A stretch of DNA of 51,993 nucleotides from Verrucomicrobiales bacterium (lineage in GTDB: Bacteria > Verrucomicrobiota > Verrucomicrobiia > Limisphaerales > SXTU01): positions 1 through 51,993 of the forward strand of contig SXTU01000234.1 of the NCBI GenBank assembly GCA_005791875.1, read 5' to 3'. The notes under the pieces were generated by a model. That model saw only the letters and a list, made by a program, of their open reading frames with translations. It had not been told where the DNA came from and did not search any database. The translations under genes were made by a program, and so were the position numbers. Position 1 is the stretch's first letter, and each line of letters begins with the position of its first letter. Of the stretch, positions 35,402 through 43,711 are shown in pieces.

Positions 35402-35754
35402 GGGGGCGCACTGGTTTCGACTTGGGAGATGCGCCAGAGGCGGCATGCCGAGGACGGTTCGTTTGCCTCGTTAATCCTCGAACCAAAACATAGTTGCTAA
35501 CAACGAGTTGGCTCTCGCGGCCTAACGGCCCCGACGTTCACCGGTGGACACCTGCTACGCCGGATGAACGCTACAGCAGGTTAGGTTGCTGACGGGGACC
35601 GCGCGGCAGCAGCCGAAATATTTTCATGCGGACTAAGCAGCGGGTTTCGAGTTCAAGCGCTATCCCGTGGCCGACAATTCACCTTGGACTAAGCATGTAG
35701 TCGCGGCTGGCAATTCCACCAAGGACGGGGGTTCGACTCCCCCCGCCTCCACCA
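35402..35754 (+). ncRNA. ssrA: tmRNA (ssrA)
   Basis: The 5' GGGGGCG pairs with CGCCTCC before the 3' ACCA, forming the tRNA-like acceptor stem. GCACTGGTTTCGACTTGGGA is the conserved tmRNA 5' segment and GGGGGTTCGACTCCCCCCGC is the T arm. The internal reading frame gives the tag. It rescues stalled ribosomes with SmpB. It is a one-piece tmRNA of normal length, between the U32 gene (divergent) and the PQQ-like gene. Confidence 0.95.
35496..35525 (+). other. tmRNA proteolysis tag reading frame (ANNELALAA)
   Basis: GCT-AAC-AAC-GAG-TTG-GCT-CTC-GCG-GCC-TAA. The LAA ending is the degron recognised by ClpXP-type proteases. The resume codon is GCT at 35496, preceded by the usual CATAGTT segment. Confidence 0.85.
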
Positions 35755-35850
35755 GTCTTTGATCGTGTTTCACAGATTACAAACGCAGTTTTACACCGGC
35801 TTGTTCCGCCTGCCGCACTGAACGCCACGCTCCAACTGAATGGTCCCGGT

Positions 35851-37092
35851 TTGGCCGCCCTGCGCGCCGGACTTCTCGCAGGCGCACTTCTGGTCGCAGC
35901 CTCGGTCGCCGCGCGCGGTGCTGACTGGCCGCAATGGCGTGGACCGGATGAAAACGGCATCTCCAGCGAACGGCTGCCGGACAAGCCCGACTTCGACAAG
36001 GTGAGCTGGCGCAAGCAGGTGGGCACGGGCTTCAGCTCGGTCGCCGTGGCGGAGAAGCGCCTCTACACGATGGGCCATCTCGGGCCGAAGGTGGGCGGAT
36101 CGGAAACCGTGTGGTGCCTCGACGCGGAGAGCGGCGCGGAAATCTGGGCGCACTCGTATCCCGCGCCGTTGCTCGATCGCTTCTACGAGGGCGGGCCCGG
36201 GGCCACGCCAACCGTGCGCCAGGGCCGGGTGTTCATTTACAGCAAGCACGGACGGCTTCACTGTTACGAGGCGCAGACCGGGAAAATTGTCTGGCAGCGC
36301 GACATGCTGGCCGAGGCGGGCCTGGGCGGGCCGCCGGAATGGGGCTTCGCCAGCTCGCCGTATTTTCTCAACGACCAGACGCTTATCATCGAGGCGGGGG
36401 CGACCTTCGCGTTGGAGGCGGCGACGGGGAAAGTGTTGTGGCAGGGCGAGCGCTTCACCCCCGCGTATGGCACGCCGAAGCGGTTCGAAGTAGACGGCCG
36501 AAAATTGCTGGCCGTGATGAAGACGGAGGGCTTGGCCGTGGTGGATGCGGGGAATGGCAAGACCGTGGCGACCGTGGATTGGAAGACGGCCTTCGACACG
36601 ACGGCCACGACGCCCATCGTGCTGGGCAGCCGGATTTTCATCTCCACGGGATACGATCGCGGCTGCGCGCTGTTCGACCTGGCCGGCGATCGGCTTCGGA
36701 AAATCTACGAGAACAAGCGCATGGCCAACCACATGAACAACAGCGTGCTGCTGGACGGCCATCTGTATGGCTTCGATGGCACGGCTCACCGCGGCCGGCC
36801 GACGGAGTTCGTCTGCATGGAGCTGGCCACTGGCACCGAGAAGTGGCGCGTGCCTCCGAGCGAAACGCTGGGCTGCGGGTCGATGATGGCGACCGCTGGG
36901 GGCACCTTGCTGATCCTCAGCGAGCGCGGCGAGTTGGTGTCGGCTCCGGCGGCTCCGGCGGGTTTCAAGGCCACCGCTCGATCTTCGGTCCTAGGTGGCA
37001 AGTGCTGGACCGTGCCCGTGCTTTCCAATGGCCGCATCTACTGCCGCAACTCGCGCGGCGACCTGGTGTGCGTGAACTTGGCCGCGCAGTAG
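35851..37092 (+). CDS. secreted PQQ-like beta-propeller protein
   Basis: 413 residues with a signal peptide (MAALRAGLLAGALLVAASVA) and then repeated propeller blades. ADWPQWRGPDENGISSE is the standard opening of verrucomicrobial and planctomycetal PQQ-like proteins, and blades carry W-C-L-D-A-E-S-G-A-E-I-W, CYEAQTGKIVWQ, LEAATGKVLWQ and MELATGTEKWRV motifs. It is likely a periplasmic structural or binding propeller; the residues that chelate PQQ and calcium in true dehydrogenases are not evident. The start is a TTG at 35851, because no ATG or GTG lies in frame ahead of the signal peptide. Confidence 0.82.
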   Translation: MAALRAGLLAGALLVAASVAARGADWPQWRGPDENGISSERLPDKPDFDKVSWRKQVGTGFSSVAVAEKRLYTMGHLGPKVGGSETVWCLDAESGAEIWAHSYPAPLLDRFYEGGPGATPTVRQGRVFIYSKHGRLHCYEAQTGKIVWQRDMLAEAGLGGPPEWGFASSPYFLNDQTLIIEAGATFALEAATGKVLWQGERFTPAYGTPKRFEVDGRKLLAVMKTEGLAVVDAGNGKTVATVDWKTAFDTTATTPIVLGSRIFISTGYDRGCALFDLAGDRLRKIYENKRMANHMNNSVLLDGHLYGFDGTAHRGRPTEFVCMELATGTEKWRVPPSETLGCGSMMATAGGTLLILSERGELVSAPAAPAGFKATARSSVLGGKCWTVPVLSNGRIYCRNSRGDLVCVNLAAQ

Positions 37093-37116
37093 CGGAGCGT
37101 GCCGAGAGGCCCTTGT

Positions 37117-38265
37117 CTAATTGGCCCCAAAGCGGAACACCGTCGTGCTCTTCAGTGTCTGGCCGGGCCGCAGGATCGTCGTGGGGAACGACGGCTGGTT
37201 CGGCGAGTCAGGATAGTGCTGCGTCTCCAGGCAAAAGCCGTTGCGGAATTCGTATGGCCGGCCGCTCTTGCCCGTCAGTTTTCCATCGAGAAAGTTGCCG
37301 CAGTAAAACTGCAGGCCTGGCTCGGTGGTGAGCACCTCCATCGTGCGGCCAGTCGTCGGCTCATACACGGTGGCGGCGAGGGCGAGGCTGCCGGTCTGGT
37401 TGTCGAGAACCCAGTTGTGGTCATAGCCGCCGCCGAACTTCATCTGCTCGTCGACCGAGTTCACGCGCTCGCCGATGGCGTGCTTGCTGGTGAAATCGAA
37501 CGGCGTGCCCTTGACCGGCCGCAACTCGCCAGTGGGGATCAACCCCGCGTTCACTGGCGTGAACTTGGAAGCCTTGAACGTCAGCTCGTGGCCAAGGATG
37601 TCGCCGTTGCCTTCGCCCTTGAGGTTGAAATAGCTGTGCTGCGTCACGTTGATCGGTGTGGCCTTGTCCGTCGTGGCCAGATAATCCACGCGCCACTCGT
37701 TGTTGTCGGAGAGCCAGTAGGTGACGGTGAGCGCGAGCGTGCCGGGATAGCCTTCCTCGCCGTCCTTGCTGACGTAGCGGAACCTCACGCCCTGTGCGCC
37801 CGCCTGAGTCACGCCCTCGCCCTGCCACACCACCTTGTCGAAGCCCTTCAAGCCGCCATGCAGCGCGCACGGCATGCCACCGGGAGTGTTGTTCGTCGCC
37901 AGCGAATGCTGTTTGCCGTCAACCTTGAACTTCCCCTGCGCGATGCGGTTGCCGTAGCGCCCGACTATCGCCCCGAAGTAGGGCGTGCTCTTGATGTAGT
38001 CGGCGAGCGTCCGATAGCCCAACACGATGTCCGCGCTCTTGCCGTTGCGGTCGGGTGTTTCGAGACTGAGCACAATCGCTCCGTAAGTCATGGCGCGGAG
38101 CTTGATCCCCTTCGCGTTGGTCAGCGTGAAAACTTCGACGGGCGTGCCGTCAGCGGTTTTGCCGAACGGCTCTCCTTTTGGTTTCGCTGCGGCAGCAGCC
38201 GCTGAAGCTGTCGTGATGGTCGCGATGGTCATGGCGGCGGTGAGGCAGTAGGCGATGAGTTTCAT
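37117..38265 (-). CDS. galM: exported aldose 1-epimerase
   Basis: 382 residues. A signal peptide (MKLIAYCLTAAMTIATITTA) is followed by a complete galactose mutarotase fold: GRYGNRIAQGKF, LHGGLKGFDKVVW (catalytic-site His), NVTQHSYFNLKGEG (second His), YDHNWVLD, and EPGLQFYCGNFLDG with the terminal catalytic Glu nearby in GFCLETQHYPDSPNQPSFP. It interconverts alpha and beta anomers of galactose or glucose, here outside the cytoplasm. ATG 38265 was chosen because it puts the signal peptide first. It is convergent with the PQQ-like gene; the 24-bp gap between them shows nothing. Confidence 0.9.
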   Translation of the reverse strand: MKLIAYCLTAAMTIATITTASAAAAAAKPKGEPFGKTADGTPVEVFTLTNAKGIKLRAMTYGAIVLSLETPDRNGKSADIVLGYRTLADYIKSTPYFGAIVGRYGNRIAQGKFKVDGKQHSLATNNTPGGMPCALHGGLKGFDKVVWQGEGVTQAGAQGVRFRYVSKDGEEGYPGTLALTVTYWLSDNNEWRVDYLATTDKATPINVTQHSYFNLKGEGNGDILGHELTFKASKFTPVNAGLIPTGELRPVKGTPFDFTSKHAIGERVNSVDEQMKFGGGYDHNWVLDNQTGSLALAATVYEPTTGRTMEVLTTEPGLQFYCGNFLDGKLTGKSGRPYEFRNGFCLETQHYPDSPNQPSFPTTILRPGQTLKSTTVFRFGAN

Positions 38266-38438
38266 GCTGACTTCGGTTTGAATCGAACGAGTTGTCACCA
38301 GCAGCGCTCACGAAGGCGCGGACACGGCAGTCCCAACGTCGAGGCGGCTGATGCGATGGGCGCAGACTACAGGCCGCGATGCTCAGGGCAAGTCCGGGAA
38401 CTCACACGGCGCATCAGGCCCGGCAAGCCCCACCCAAT

Positions 38439-39131
38439 TCACCGCTCGTAAAGCCGCCGCAACTCCTCCAGCGGCACGCCGCGATAATAGCCCAGCGTCA
38501 CCCGCCACATCAGTGCGTATGTCCGCAGCACGCCCAGCTTGCGGAACTTCCGCGCCGAGGTGACGACCGTCGCGTCCGCCAATGCGAGCCGGCCGAGCAG
38601 GCGAAGCCGTTTGCACAGCTCGAACTCCTCCATCAACGGCACGTCCGGCACGCCGCCGATTCGCGCCAGCGTCTCGCTCCGGAGAAAAATTCCCTGGTCC
38701 GCCATCACGCGCCGCGCGACCATAAGCCGCCACCAACACTTGAAGCGCGACCCGCGCACCAGACAGCTCGGCGGGTCACGGAACACTTTGTAGAAGCCAC
38801 CCGCCACCACACGAGGCTGGGCCAAACACGCTAGCAGCGCCCACCCCGCATCCTGCGGAACCCAAGTATCCGCATGCAGGAACAAGATCACTTCACCCGT
38901 CGCCCGCTCCGCTCCCGCGCGCAGTTGATGTCCGCGTCCCGGCGCGCAGTTCACCACAACGCAGCCCGCCTCTTCTGCCAGCTTCACCGTGTCGTCCCGG
39001 CTCCCGCCATCCGCGATGAGGATTTCCCTCACCTCCGGCACCCGCCGCAACCGCCGCAACGTCTCCGGCAGCTCCGCCGCCTCGTTCAGCGTTGGGATGA
39101 CGACGGAGATGTTCTGGGCAGTTTCGGCCAC
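38439..39131 (-). CDS. family 2 glycosyltransferase (TIGR04283-like)
   Basis: 230 residues forming one GT-A domain. ISVVIPTLNEAAELPETL is the nucleotide-sugar-binding start, LIADGGSRDDTV the second strand, VILFLHADT the D-x-D-like metal site (HAD), GGFYKVF follows, and LMEEFELCKRL is the ED-like acceptor site. This subfamily is often linked to small-molecule or lipid glycosylation. GTG 39131 (MAETAQNISVV) was preferred over a TTG seven codons upstream. It stands alone on the minus strand. Confidence 0.82.
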   Translation of the reverse strand: MAETAQNISVVIPTLNEAAELPETLRRLRRVPEVREILIADGGSRDDTVKLAEEAGCVVVNCAPGRGHQLRAGAERATGEVILFLHADTWVPQDAGWALLACLAQPRVVAGGFYKVFRDPPSCLVRGSRFKCWWRLMVARRVMADQGIFLRSETLARIGGVPDVPLMEEFELCKRLRLLGRLALADATVVTSARKFRKLGVLRTYALMWRVTLGYYRGVPLEELRRLYER

Positions 39132-39199
39132 GCGCGCAGTGTAAAAGCTCAACGGCGTTTTGGCACAAACTTATGCCAGTCGCGTAGCAACGACCGGAT

Positions 39200-39240
39200 T
39201 GTAGCCGTGGGTTTCAACCCACGGACAGCCAAGCAAGCAA
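39200..39240. repeat. short dispersed hairpin (CGTGGGTTTCAACCCACG)
   Basis: GTAGC-CGTGGGTT-TC-AACCCACG in the gap between the glycosyltransferase and the next gene. The GTAGC border is shared with the hairpins at 9784-9905. Confidence 0.55.
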
Positions 39241-39368
39241 AGCGAGTCGCGTAGCGACGGAAGGACGACGCGCACCAAATGCGCTGTCGGCAACGCGCGG
39301 CTCAAGCGTTGTCCAAATCGGCTTTCTCCCCACCCGCCGCAGTGCTACTGTCAGCCCACCAAAACATC

Positions 39369-40205
39369 ATGCGCCGCGAACGCCTCCTCCTGTTGCTCTC
39401 CCTGACTGCGAACGTCCTGCTGCTCGCGACCTTGTTCTATGGGCTGAACCAGTTGGCGCGAGCGAGAGTTGTTGGGGCGAAGGAGCGTCAGCAAAGCGAC
39501 CGGCTGTGGAAACGTGTCAACGAACTTGAATCCGCTGCCAAAGCTGCCGCACCGAACAAACCCGCCCTCTCCGACTCCGAAGTCCTCGAACTCGCCCGGC
39601 TCCGCAACGAAGTCACGCGCCTGCGCAACGAACAGCGCACCGCAACGCTCACCAACTCCCCGTCCGTCCGCCGCCCCACCACCCCACCGCCGACTTCACC
39701 TCCGCTCGCCTCACCGGTCACGAAACTGACCAGCACTGTCTCAGCGCAGATGCCGCTCGGCCACGCGCTGGCCCTCGGCGGCTGGGCCGGGCCAGAGCCG
39801 GGCCAGCGCATCGTCGGCTTCATCACACCGGCTACCGATGCCAGCATCCCCGGCCAAGTTTTCCTCCAAACGCACTTGGTGACCATTCCCGACCGCCTGC
39901 TCGACCGCCTCGGTTTGCAAGATCTGCGCACTGATCAGCCCGTCAGCCAAAGCGCCGCCGGTCTTGACCCAGCGCGGCTCGCCGCGCTGCTCAAGTTGGC
40001 TGAGGGGCAAACCGGCGTGTCCATTCTCGGCGCACCTCGGGTCGTCACCAACAGCGGCCAAGACGCGCAAGTTTCCGTCGCCCAGATTCAACCTGATGGC
40101 ACTCAGACCGGCCCGGTCCTCAAGCTCACACCCACGCTCGACGCCACCGGAACCTCGGTGCGGCTTGATGTGGGGCTGGAGTGGAGCCTGCCGACGAAGC
40201 CCTAA
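39369..40205 (+). CDS. membrane-anchored protein with a secretin-like C-terminal segment
   Basis: 278 residues. MRRERLLLLLSLTANVLLLATLFYGL is a signal anchor, followed by a coiled-coil-like stretch (RQQSDRLWKRVNELESAAKA...ELARLRNEVTRLRNEQ) and a Pro/Thr linker. In the C-terminal domain, GVSILGAPRVVTNSGQDAQVSVAQ and GPVLKLTPTLDATGTSVRLDV resemble the I-L-x-A-P-R-V-x-T and G-x-x-L-x-V-x-P strands of secretins. It has only a fragment of a secretin and no pore region, so it is more likely a stand-alone binding module. ATG 39369 gives the anchor at the N-terminus. It precedes hflX by 81 bp. Confidence 0.55.
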   Translation: MRRERLLLLLSLTANVLLLATLFYGLNQLARARVVGAKERQQSDRLWKRVNELESAAKAAAPNKPALSDSEVLELARLRNEVTRLRNEQRTATLTNSPSVRRPTTPPPTSPPLASPVTKLTSTVSAQMPLGHALALGGWAGPEPGQRIVGFITPATDASIPGQVFLQTHLVTIPDRLLDRLGLQDLRTDQPVSQSAAGLDPARLAALLKLAEGQTGVSILGAPRVVTNSGQDAQVSVAQIQPDGTQTGPVLKLTPTLDATGTSVRLDVGLEWSLPTKP

Positions 40206-40235
40206 CCCGTGCCGGCGACTTGCAGTCGCCGCCAC
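40206..40235. repeat. short dispersed hairpin (GGCGACTTGCAGTCGCC)
   Basis: GTGCC-GGCGACT-TGC-AGTCGCC-GCCAC immediately after the stop codon of the preceding gene. Same type as 1621-1650. Confidence 0.55.
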
Positions 40236-40286
40236 ACCACCCTTCCGCCCAGCCCCGCTCCCTGTTACGTTCCGCGCCGTCCTGAT

Positions 40287-41570
40287 TTGAAAGCACTCAT
40301 CGCCAACCCCAAGCACAAGGCCCAGCGCGTCTTCCTCGTCGGTGTGGAGTTGAAGTCCGGAACGGAGTGGGAGACCGCCGATTCCATCGCGGAGCTAGAG
40401 GAACTCGCGCGCACCGCCGGCTCGAACATCGTCGGCGAGGGCACGCAGAGGCTGGAGTCCATCAGCCCCGCCACCTTTATCGGCACCGGCAAGGCGGAGG
40501 AATTCGCCGCTAGCTGCCGCGAGTCCAAGGTGGACACGGTCATCTTCGACGACGAGCTTTCGCCCGCCCAGACGCGCAACTTAGAGAAGGTCTTTGACTG
40601 CACCGTGCTTGACCGCACGGCGCTCATCCTCGACATCTTCGCCCAGCGCGCCCGCACGCGCGAGGGCAAGCTTCAGGTCGAGCTAGCGCAGCTTCAGTAT
40701 CTGCTCCCGCGCCTCACGCGTTACTGGACGCACCTCTCGCGTCAGCGCGGCGGCGTGGGCGCGATGGGCGGCGAAGGCGAATCGCAGCTCGAAGTGGACC
40801 GCCGCAAAATCTCCGAGCGCATCTTGAAGCTCGACGAGGAACTCATTCTCGTCCGCCGCCAGCGCGCGACGCAGCGCGCCGGCCGCCAGCGCAACCAGTG
40901 GCCGCTTGCGTCCATCGTCGGCTACACGAACGCCGGCAAGTCCACGCTGTTCAACCAACTCACCGGCGCGACGGTGCTCGCTGAGGACAAGCTCTTCGCC
41001 ACGCTCGACCCGACTACGCGCCGCCTGCGCCTGCCGACGAACCAGAACGTCCTGCTCTCCGACACCGTCGGCTTCATCCGCAAGCTGCCCACGCGCCTCG
41101 TCGAGGCGTTTAAGGCCACGCTCGAGGAAGTCGTGGAGGCGGACCTGCTGTTGCACGTCGTGGACTGCTCGCACCCGCAGGCCGAGGACCAGATTCGCGC
41201 GGTGAACACGGTGCTGGAGGAAATCCACGCTGGGGACAAACCCATTTTGCTCGTGCTCAATAAAATTGACCGCGCCGAGCCTGACCTCGTGGCCCGTTGG
41301 CTGATGCAGCACCCGCGTGCTGTGGCCGTCTCCGCGCGCACGGGCGAAGGTTTCAAGGCGTTGATGGCGGAGCTTGGCACCGCGCTGCGGCCGGTCCGCA
41401 ACTACGTTCAGCTCGCCATCCCGCACGAGCAATCCGCCGTCATCGCCAAGCTCCACGAGGTCGCGCAAATCGTGGAGCGCAACTACCGCGGCAAGGCCGC
41501 GCGCTTCAAGGCCCGCATCCCGCCCCACCTGCACGCGGAGTTCGCGGAGTTTGTGGTGAAGGAGCTATGA
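40287..41570 (+). CDS. hflX: ribosome-associated GTPase HflX
   Basis: 427 residues. The N-terminal HflX domain (FIGTGKAEEF, TVIFDDELSPAQTRNLEK, CTVLDRTALILDIFAQRARTREGKLQVELAQL, then SRQRGG-GA-GGEGESQLE) precedes a TRAFAC GTPase with G1 GYTNAGKSTLFNQL, G2/G3 region LFATLDPTTR and DTVGFI, G4 NKID and G5 SART. It splits stalled or hibernating ribosomes. Start: TTG 40287 (MKALIANPKHK), with alternatives further upstream. It is followed by two repeat elements and then radC. Confidence 0.92.
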   Translation: MKALIANPKHKAQRVFLVGVELKSGTEWETADSIAELEELARTAGSNIVGEGTQRLESISPATFIGTGKAEEFAASCRESKVDTVIFDDELSPAQTRNLEKVFDCTVLDRTALILDIFAQRARTREGKLQVELAQLQYLLPRLTRYWTHLSRQRGGVGAMGGEGESQLEVDRRKISERILKLDEELILVRRQRATQRAGRQRNQWPLASIVGYTNAGKSTLFNQLTGATVLAEDKLFATLDPTTRRLRLPTNQNVLLSDTVGFIRKLPTRLVEAFKATLEEVVEADLLLHVVDCSHPQAEDQIRAVNTVLEEIHAGDKPILLVLNKIDRAEPDLVARWLMQHPRAVAVSARTGEGFKALMAELGTALRPVRNYVQLAIPHEQSAVIAKLHEVAQIVERNYRGKAARFKARIPPHLHAEFAEFVVKEL

Positions 41571-41601
41571 GCGGTCAGCTATCAGCAGTCAGCGGTCAGC
41601 C
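41571..41601. repeat. heptad array (GCGGTCA words) after hflX
   Basis: GCGGTCAGCTATCAGCAGTC followed by AGCGGTCAGCC: four 7-bp words starting immediately after the hflX stop codon. No mirrored arm is evident. Confidence 0.55.
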
Positions 41602-41610
41602 ATGCGCTGG

Positions 41611-41736
41611 CTCCCTCTCCCTTCCTCGGAGGAGGGGAGAGGGTTGGGGTGAGGGGTTACGTGCGTTGGCATTGGCGGCCCCTCCCCTAATCCGGCCTGC
41701 GGCCACCTTCTCCCCTCCTCCGAGGAAGGGAGAAGG
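41611..41736. repeat. 126-bp composite palindromic element, copy 2
   Basis: Same length and layout as 1172-1297. Its two hairpins (tips CCTCGGAGG and CCTCCGAGG) are almost exact reverse complements of one another, so the element can fold as two hairpins or as one long stem. Confidence 0.75.
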
Positions 41737-41793
41737 CGCGCGCGGTGCCCACCGGTTGGCAGGCCAATACCTGGAGCTTGGAGCATTCCCCCC

Positions 41794-42501
41794 ATGAGCG
41801 GTCCGCGCATCAAAGACATCCCCGCCAATGAGCGCCCGCGCGAGCGCCTCGCGGCGAACGGCGCGGACACGCTGGCCAACTCCGACCTCATCGCCATCCT
41901 GCTGCGCACTGGCTTGCAGGGAAAATCCGCACTGGTCATCGGCTCGGAGCTGCTCGCGAAGTTCCAGACCCTCGACCGCCTCTCGCAGGCGTCGGTGAAG
42001 GAACTTTGCGCAGTGAAAGGCATCGGACGCGACAAGGCGGTGACACTTCAGGCCGCGTTCACCCTCGCGCGCCGCATGGCGGCGGAGATTCGCACCGAGT
42101 CGCCGCTGCTCGACACGCCCGAGCGCATCGCCGACCTGCTGCGCGAGGATGCGCGCGGCTACGCGGTGGAGCATTTCCTCGTGCTGCTGCTCAACACGCG
42201 CCGCCGGCTCATCCGTGTGGAACGCATCTCGCACGGCACGCTGGACTCCATCCACGTCCACGCCCGCGAAGTCTTCAAGCACGCCATCGTCGCCAACGCC
42301 GCCGCCATCGTGCTCGTTCACAACCACCCCAGCGGCGACCCGACGCCGAGCGAGGCCGACATCAAAGTCACGCGCGACCTCATCCGCGCCGGGCAGTTGC
42401 TCAAGATTGAAGTGCTGGACCACGTCATCCTCGGCCACCGCACGACGGAGCGGGCGCGAGATTTTGCGTCGCTGCGGGAGTTGGGTTTTTTCTACTCATG
42501 A
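41794..42501 (+). CDS. radC: RadC-family JAB-domain protein
   Basis: 235 residues of normal length. The N-terminal helix-hairpin-helix-like part (IKDIPANERPRERLAANGAD, LCAVKGIGRDKAVTLQAAF) precedes the JAB/MPN metalloprotease-like domain with FLVLLLNTRRRL and the zinc-binding HNHPSGDPTPSEAD near residues 172-187. Despite its name its role is unsettled; suggested functions include processing at recombination intermediates. It lies between repeat elements, with hflX upstream and lpxA downstream. Confidence 0.93.
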   Translation: MSGPRIKDIPANERPRERLAANGADTLANSDLIAILLRTGLQGKSALVIGSELLAKFQTLDRLSQASVKELCAVKGIGRDKAVTLQAAFTLARRMAAEIRTESPLLDTPERIADLLREDARGYAVEHFLVLLLNTRRRLIRVERISHGTLDSIHVHAREVFKHAIVANAAAIVLVHNHPSGDPTPSEADIKVTRDLIRAGQLLKIEVLDHVILGHRTTERARDFASLRELGFFYS

Positions 42502-42511
42502 AGGCGAAGCA

Positions 42512-42586
42512 AGTATTCAGTGTTCAGATTGCGGCCCGGTGCGCCCCTTCCGTCACTGCTTACTGAACACTGACTACTGAACACTT
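42512..42586. repeat. heptad palindrome (CAGTGTT/AACACTG words)
   Basis: GTATTCAGTGTTCAG on the left is mirrored by TACTGAACACTGACTACTGA on the right around a ~35-bp GC-rich loop, filling the radC-lpxA gap. Same words as 45382-45487 and 50540-50643. Confidence 0.75.
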
Positions 42587-42591
42587 TCCCC

Positions 42592-43380
42592 ATGCTCCAC
42601 CCCACCGCCCTCATCGCCCCGACCGCGCAACTTGCGCCCGACGTGCAGGTCGGCCCCTACGCCGTCATCGAGGGTCACGTCACGCTCGGCCCCGGCTGCG
42701 TGGTCGGGCCGTTCGTGCATCTCCTCGGGCATACGACCCTCGGCGCGCGGAACCGGATCCACGCCGGCGCGGTTATCGGCGACACGCCGCAGGACTTGAA
42801 ATACAAGGGCGATCCGACGCGCCTGGTCATCGGCGACGACAACATCATCCGCGAGCACGCCACCATCCACTGCTCGACCAAGGAAGACACCGCCACGACC
42901 ATCGGCTCGCACTGCTTCATCATGGGCAACGCGCACGTCGGCCACGACGTGCAGGTGCGGGACCACGCGATTCTGTGCAACGGCATCGCCATCGCCGGCT
43001 TCGCGGTGATCGGCGAGCGCGCGTTCCTCTCGGCGAACTCACTCGTGCATCAGTTCTGCCGCGTCGGTCCGCTGGCGTTGTTGCAAGGCAGCGCAGCGGT
43101 GAGCAAGGACGTGCCGCCCTTCTGCATTGCCACGGGCATCAACTCGATCTGCGGGCTGAACACCATCGGCCTGCGGCGCGGCGGCTTCACTGGAGAGCAA
43201 CGCGCGGAGCTCAAGCGCCTTTACCACCTGCTGTTCCTCAGCGGCAAGCTGCGCCGCGACGCGCTCGTGGAGGCTGGAACGTTCACCACCGGTGAGGCCG
43301 CGAGGCTCCTGCTCGACTTCGTTGCCGCCAGCACGCGCGGCGTCTGCGGTCATGTCAGCGAGCGGCAGCATGAGGAGTAG
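42592..43380 (+). CDS. lpxA: UDP-N-acetylglucosamine acyltransferase LpxA
   Basis: 262 residues of standard length. Hexapeptide repeats of a left-handed beta-helix (IAPTAQLAPDVQVGPYAVIEG...) lead into the catalytic-site region GNAHVGHDVQV near residue 115 (His corresponding to the general base), IGERAFLSANSLVHQFCRVG, and a C-terminal helical domain (GFTGEQRAELKRLYHLLF). It catalyses the first step of lipid A synthesis, so the organism should have an LPS-type outer membrane. ATG 42592 follows the heptad palindrome. No other lpx genes are adjacent. Confidence 0.93.
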   Translation: MLHPTALIAPTAQLAPDVQVGPYAVIEGHVTLGPGCVVGPFVHLLGHTTLGARNRIHAGAVIGDTPQDLKYKGDPTRLVIGDDNIIREHATIHCSTKEDTATTIGSHCFIMGNAHVGHDVQVRDHAILCNGIAIAGFAVIGERAFLSANSLVHQFCRVGPLALLQGSAAVSKDVPPFCIATGINSICGLNTIGLRRGGFTGEQRAELKRLYHLLFLSGKLRRDALVEAGTFTTGEAARLLLDFVAASTRGVCGHVSERQHEE

Positions 43381-43394
43381 GTCCGGTTCCCCGT

Positions 43395-43690
43395 TGGTTC
43401 CGAACTCCGAAGTTGGCCGCAAAGAACGCAAGAAGACGCAAAAGGGACACGGCATTCCATCACTGGGCTTGGAACTTTTTCCGCCCTCCGCTTGGTCTCC
43501 CGCAATGGCTTCTCTTTGCGCCTCTTTGCGTTCTTTGAGGCAACCCTGTTTCGGACTTCGGGTTGATTCCGAACTCCGAAGCGACCCGGCGGACTGAGAC
43601 CTGTGGAACAGGAGCGGCAGACGGCTGCAATCCAGCGAAACAGGAGACTGCAAGTCTGCGCTGCGATGTCTAGCCGTCTCGACTTCGGAG
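43395..43690. repeat. cluster of palindromic repeats in the lpxA-YfhO gap
   Basis: GCAAAGAACGCAAGAAGACG on the left is mirrored by TCTCTTTGCGCCTCTTTGCG on the right, inside a further pair GAACTCCGAAG...CTTCGG. Then short hairpins (GCAGACGGCTGCAATCC..., AGACTGCAAGTCT) run up to the end of the next gene. They account for the entire 330-bp gap. Confidence 0.65.
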
Positions 43691-43711
43691 TTCGGGACAA
43701 CTGCCGGCCGT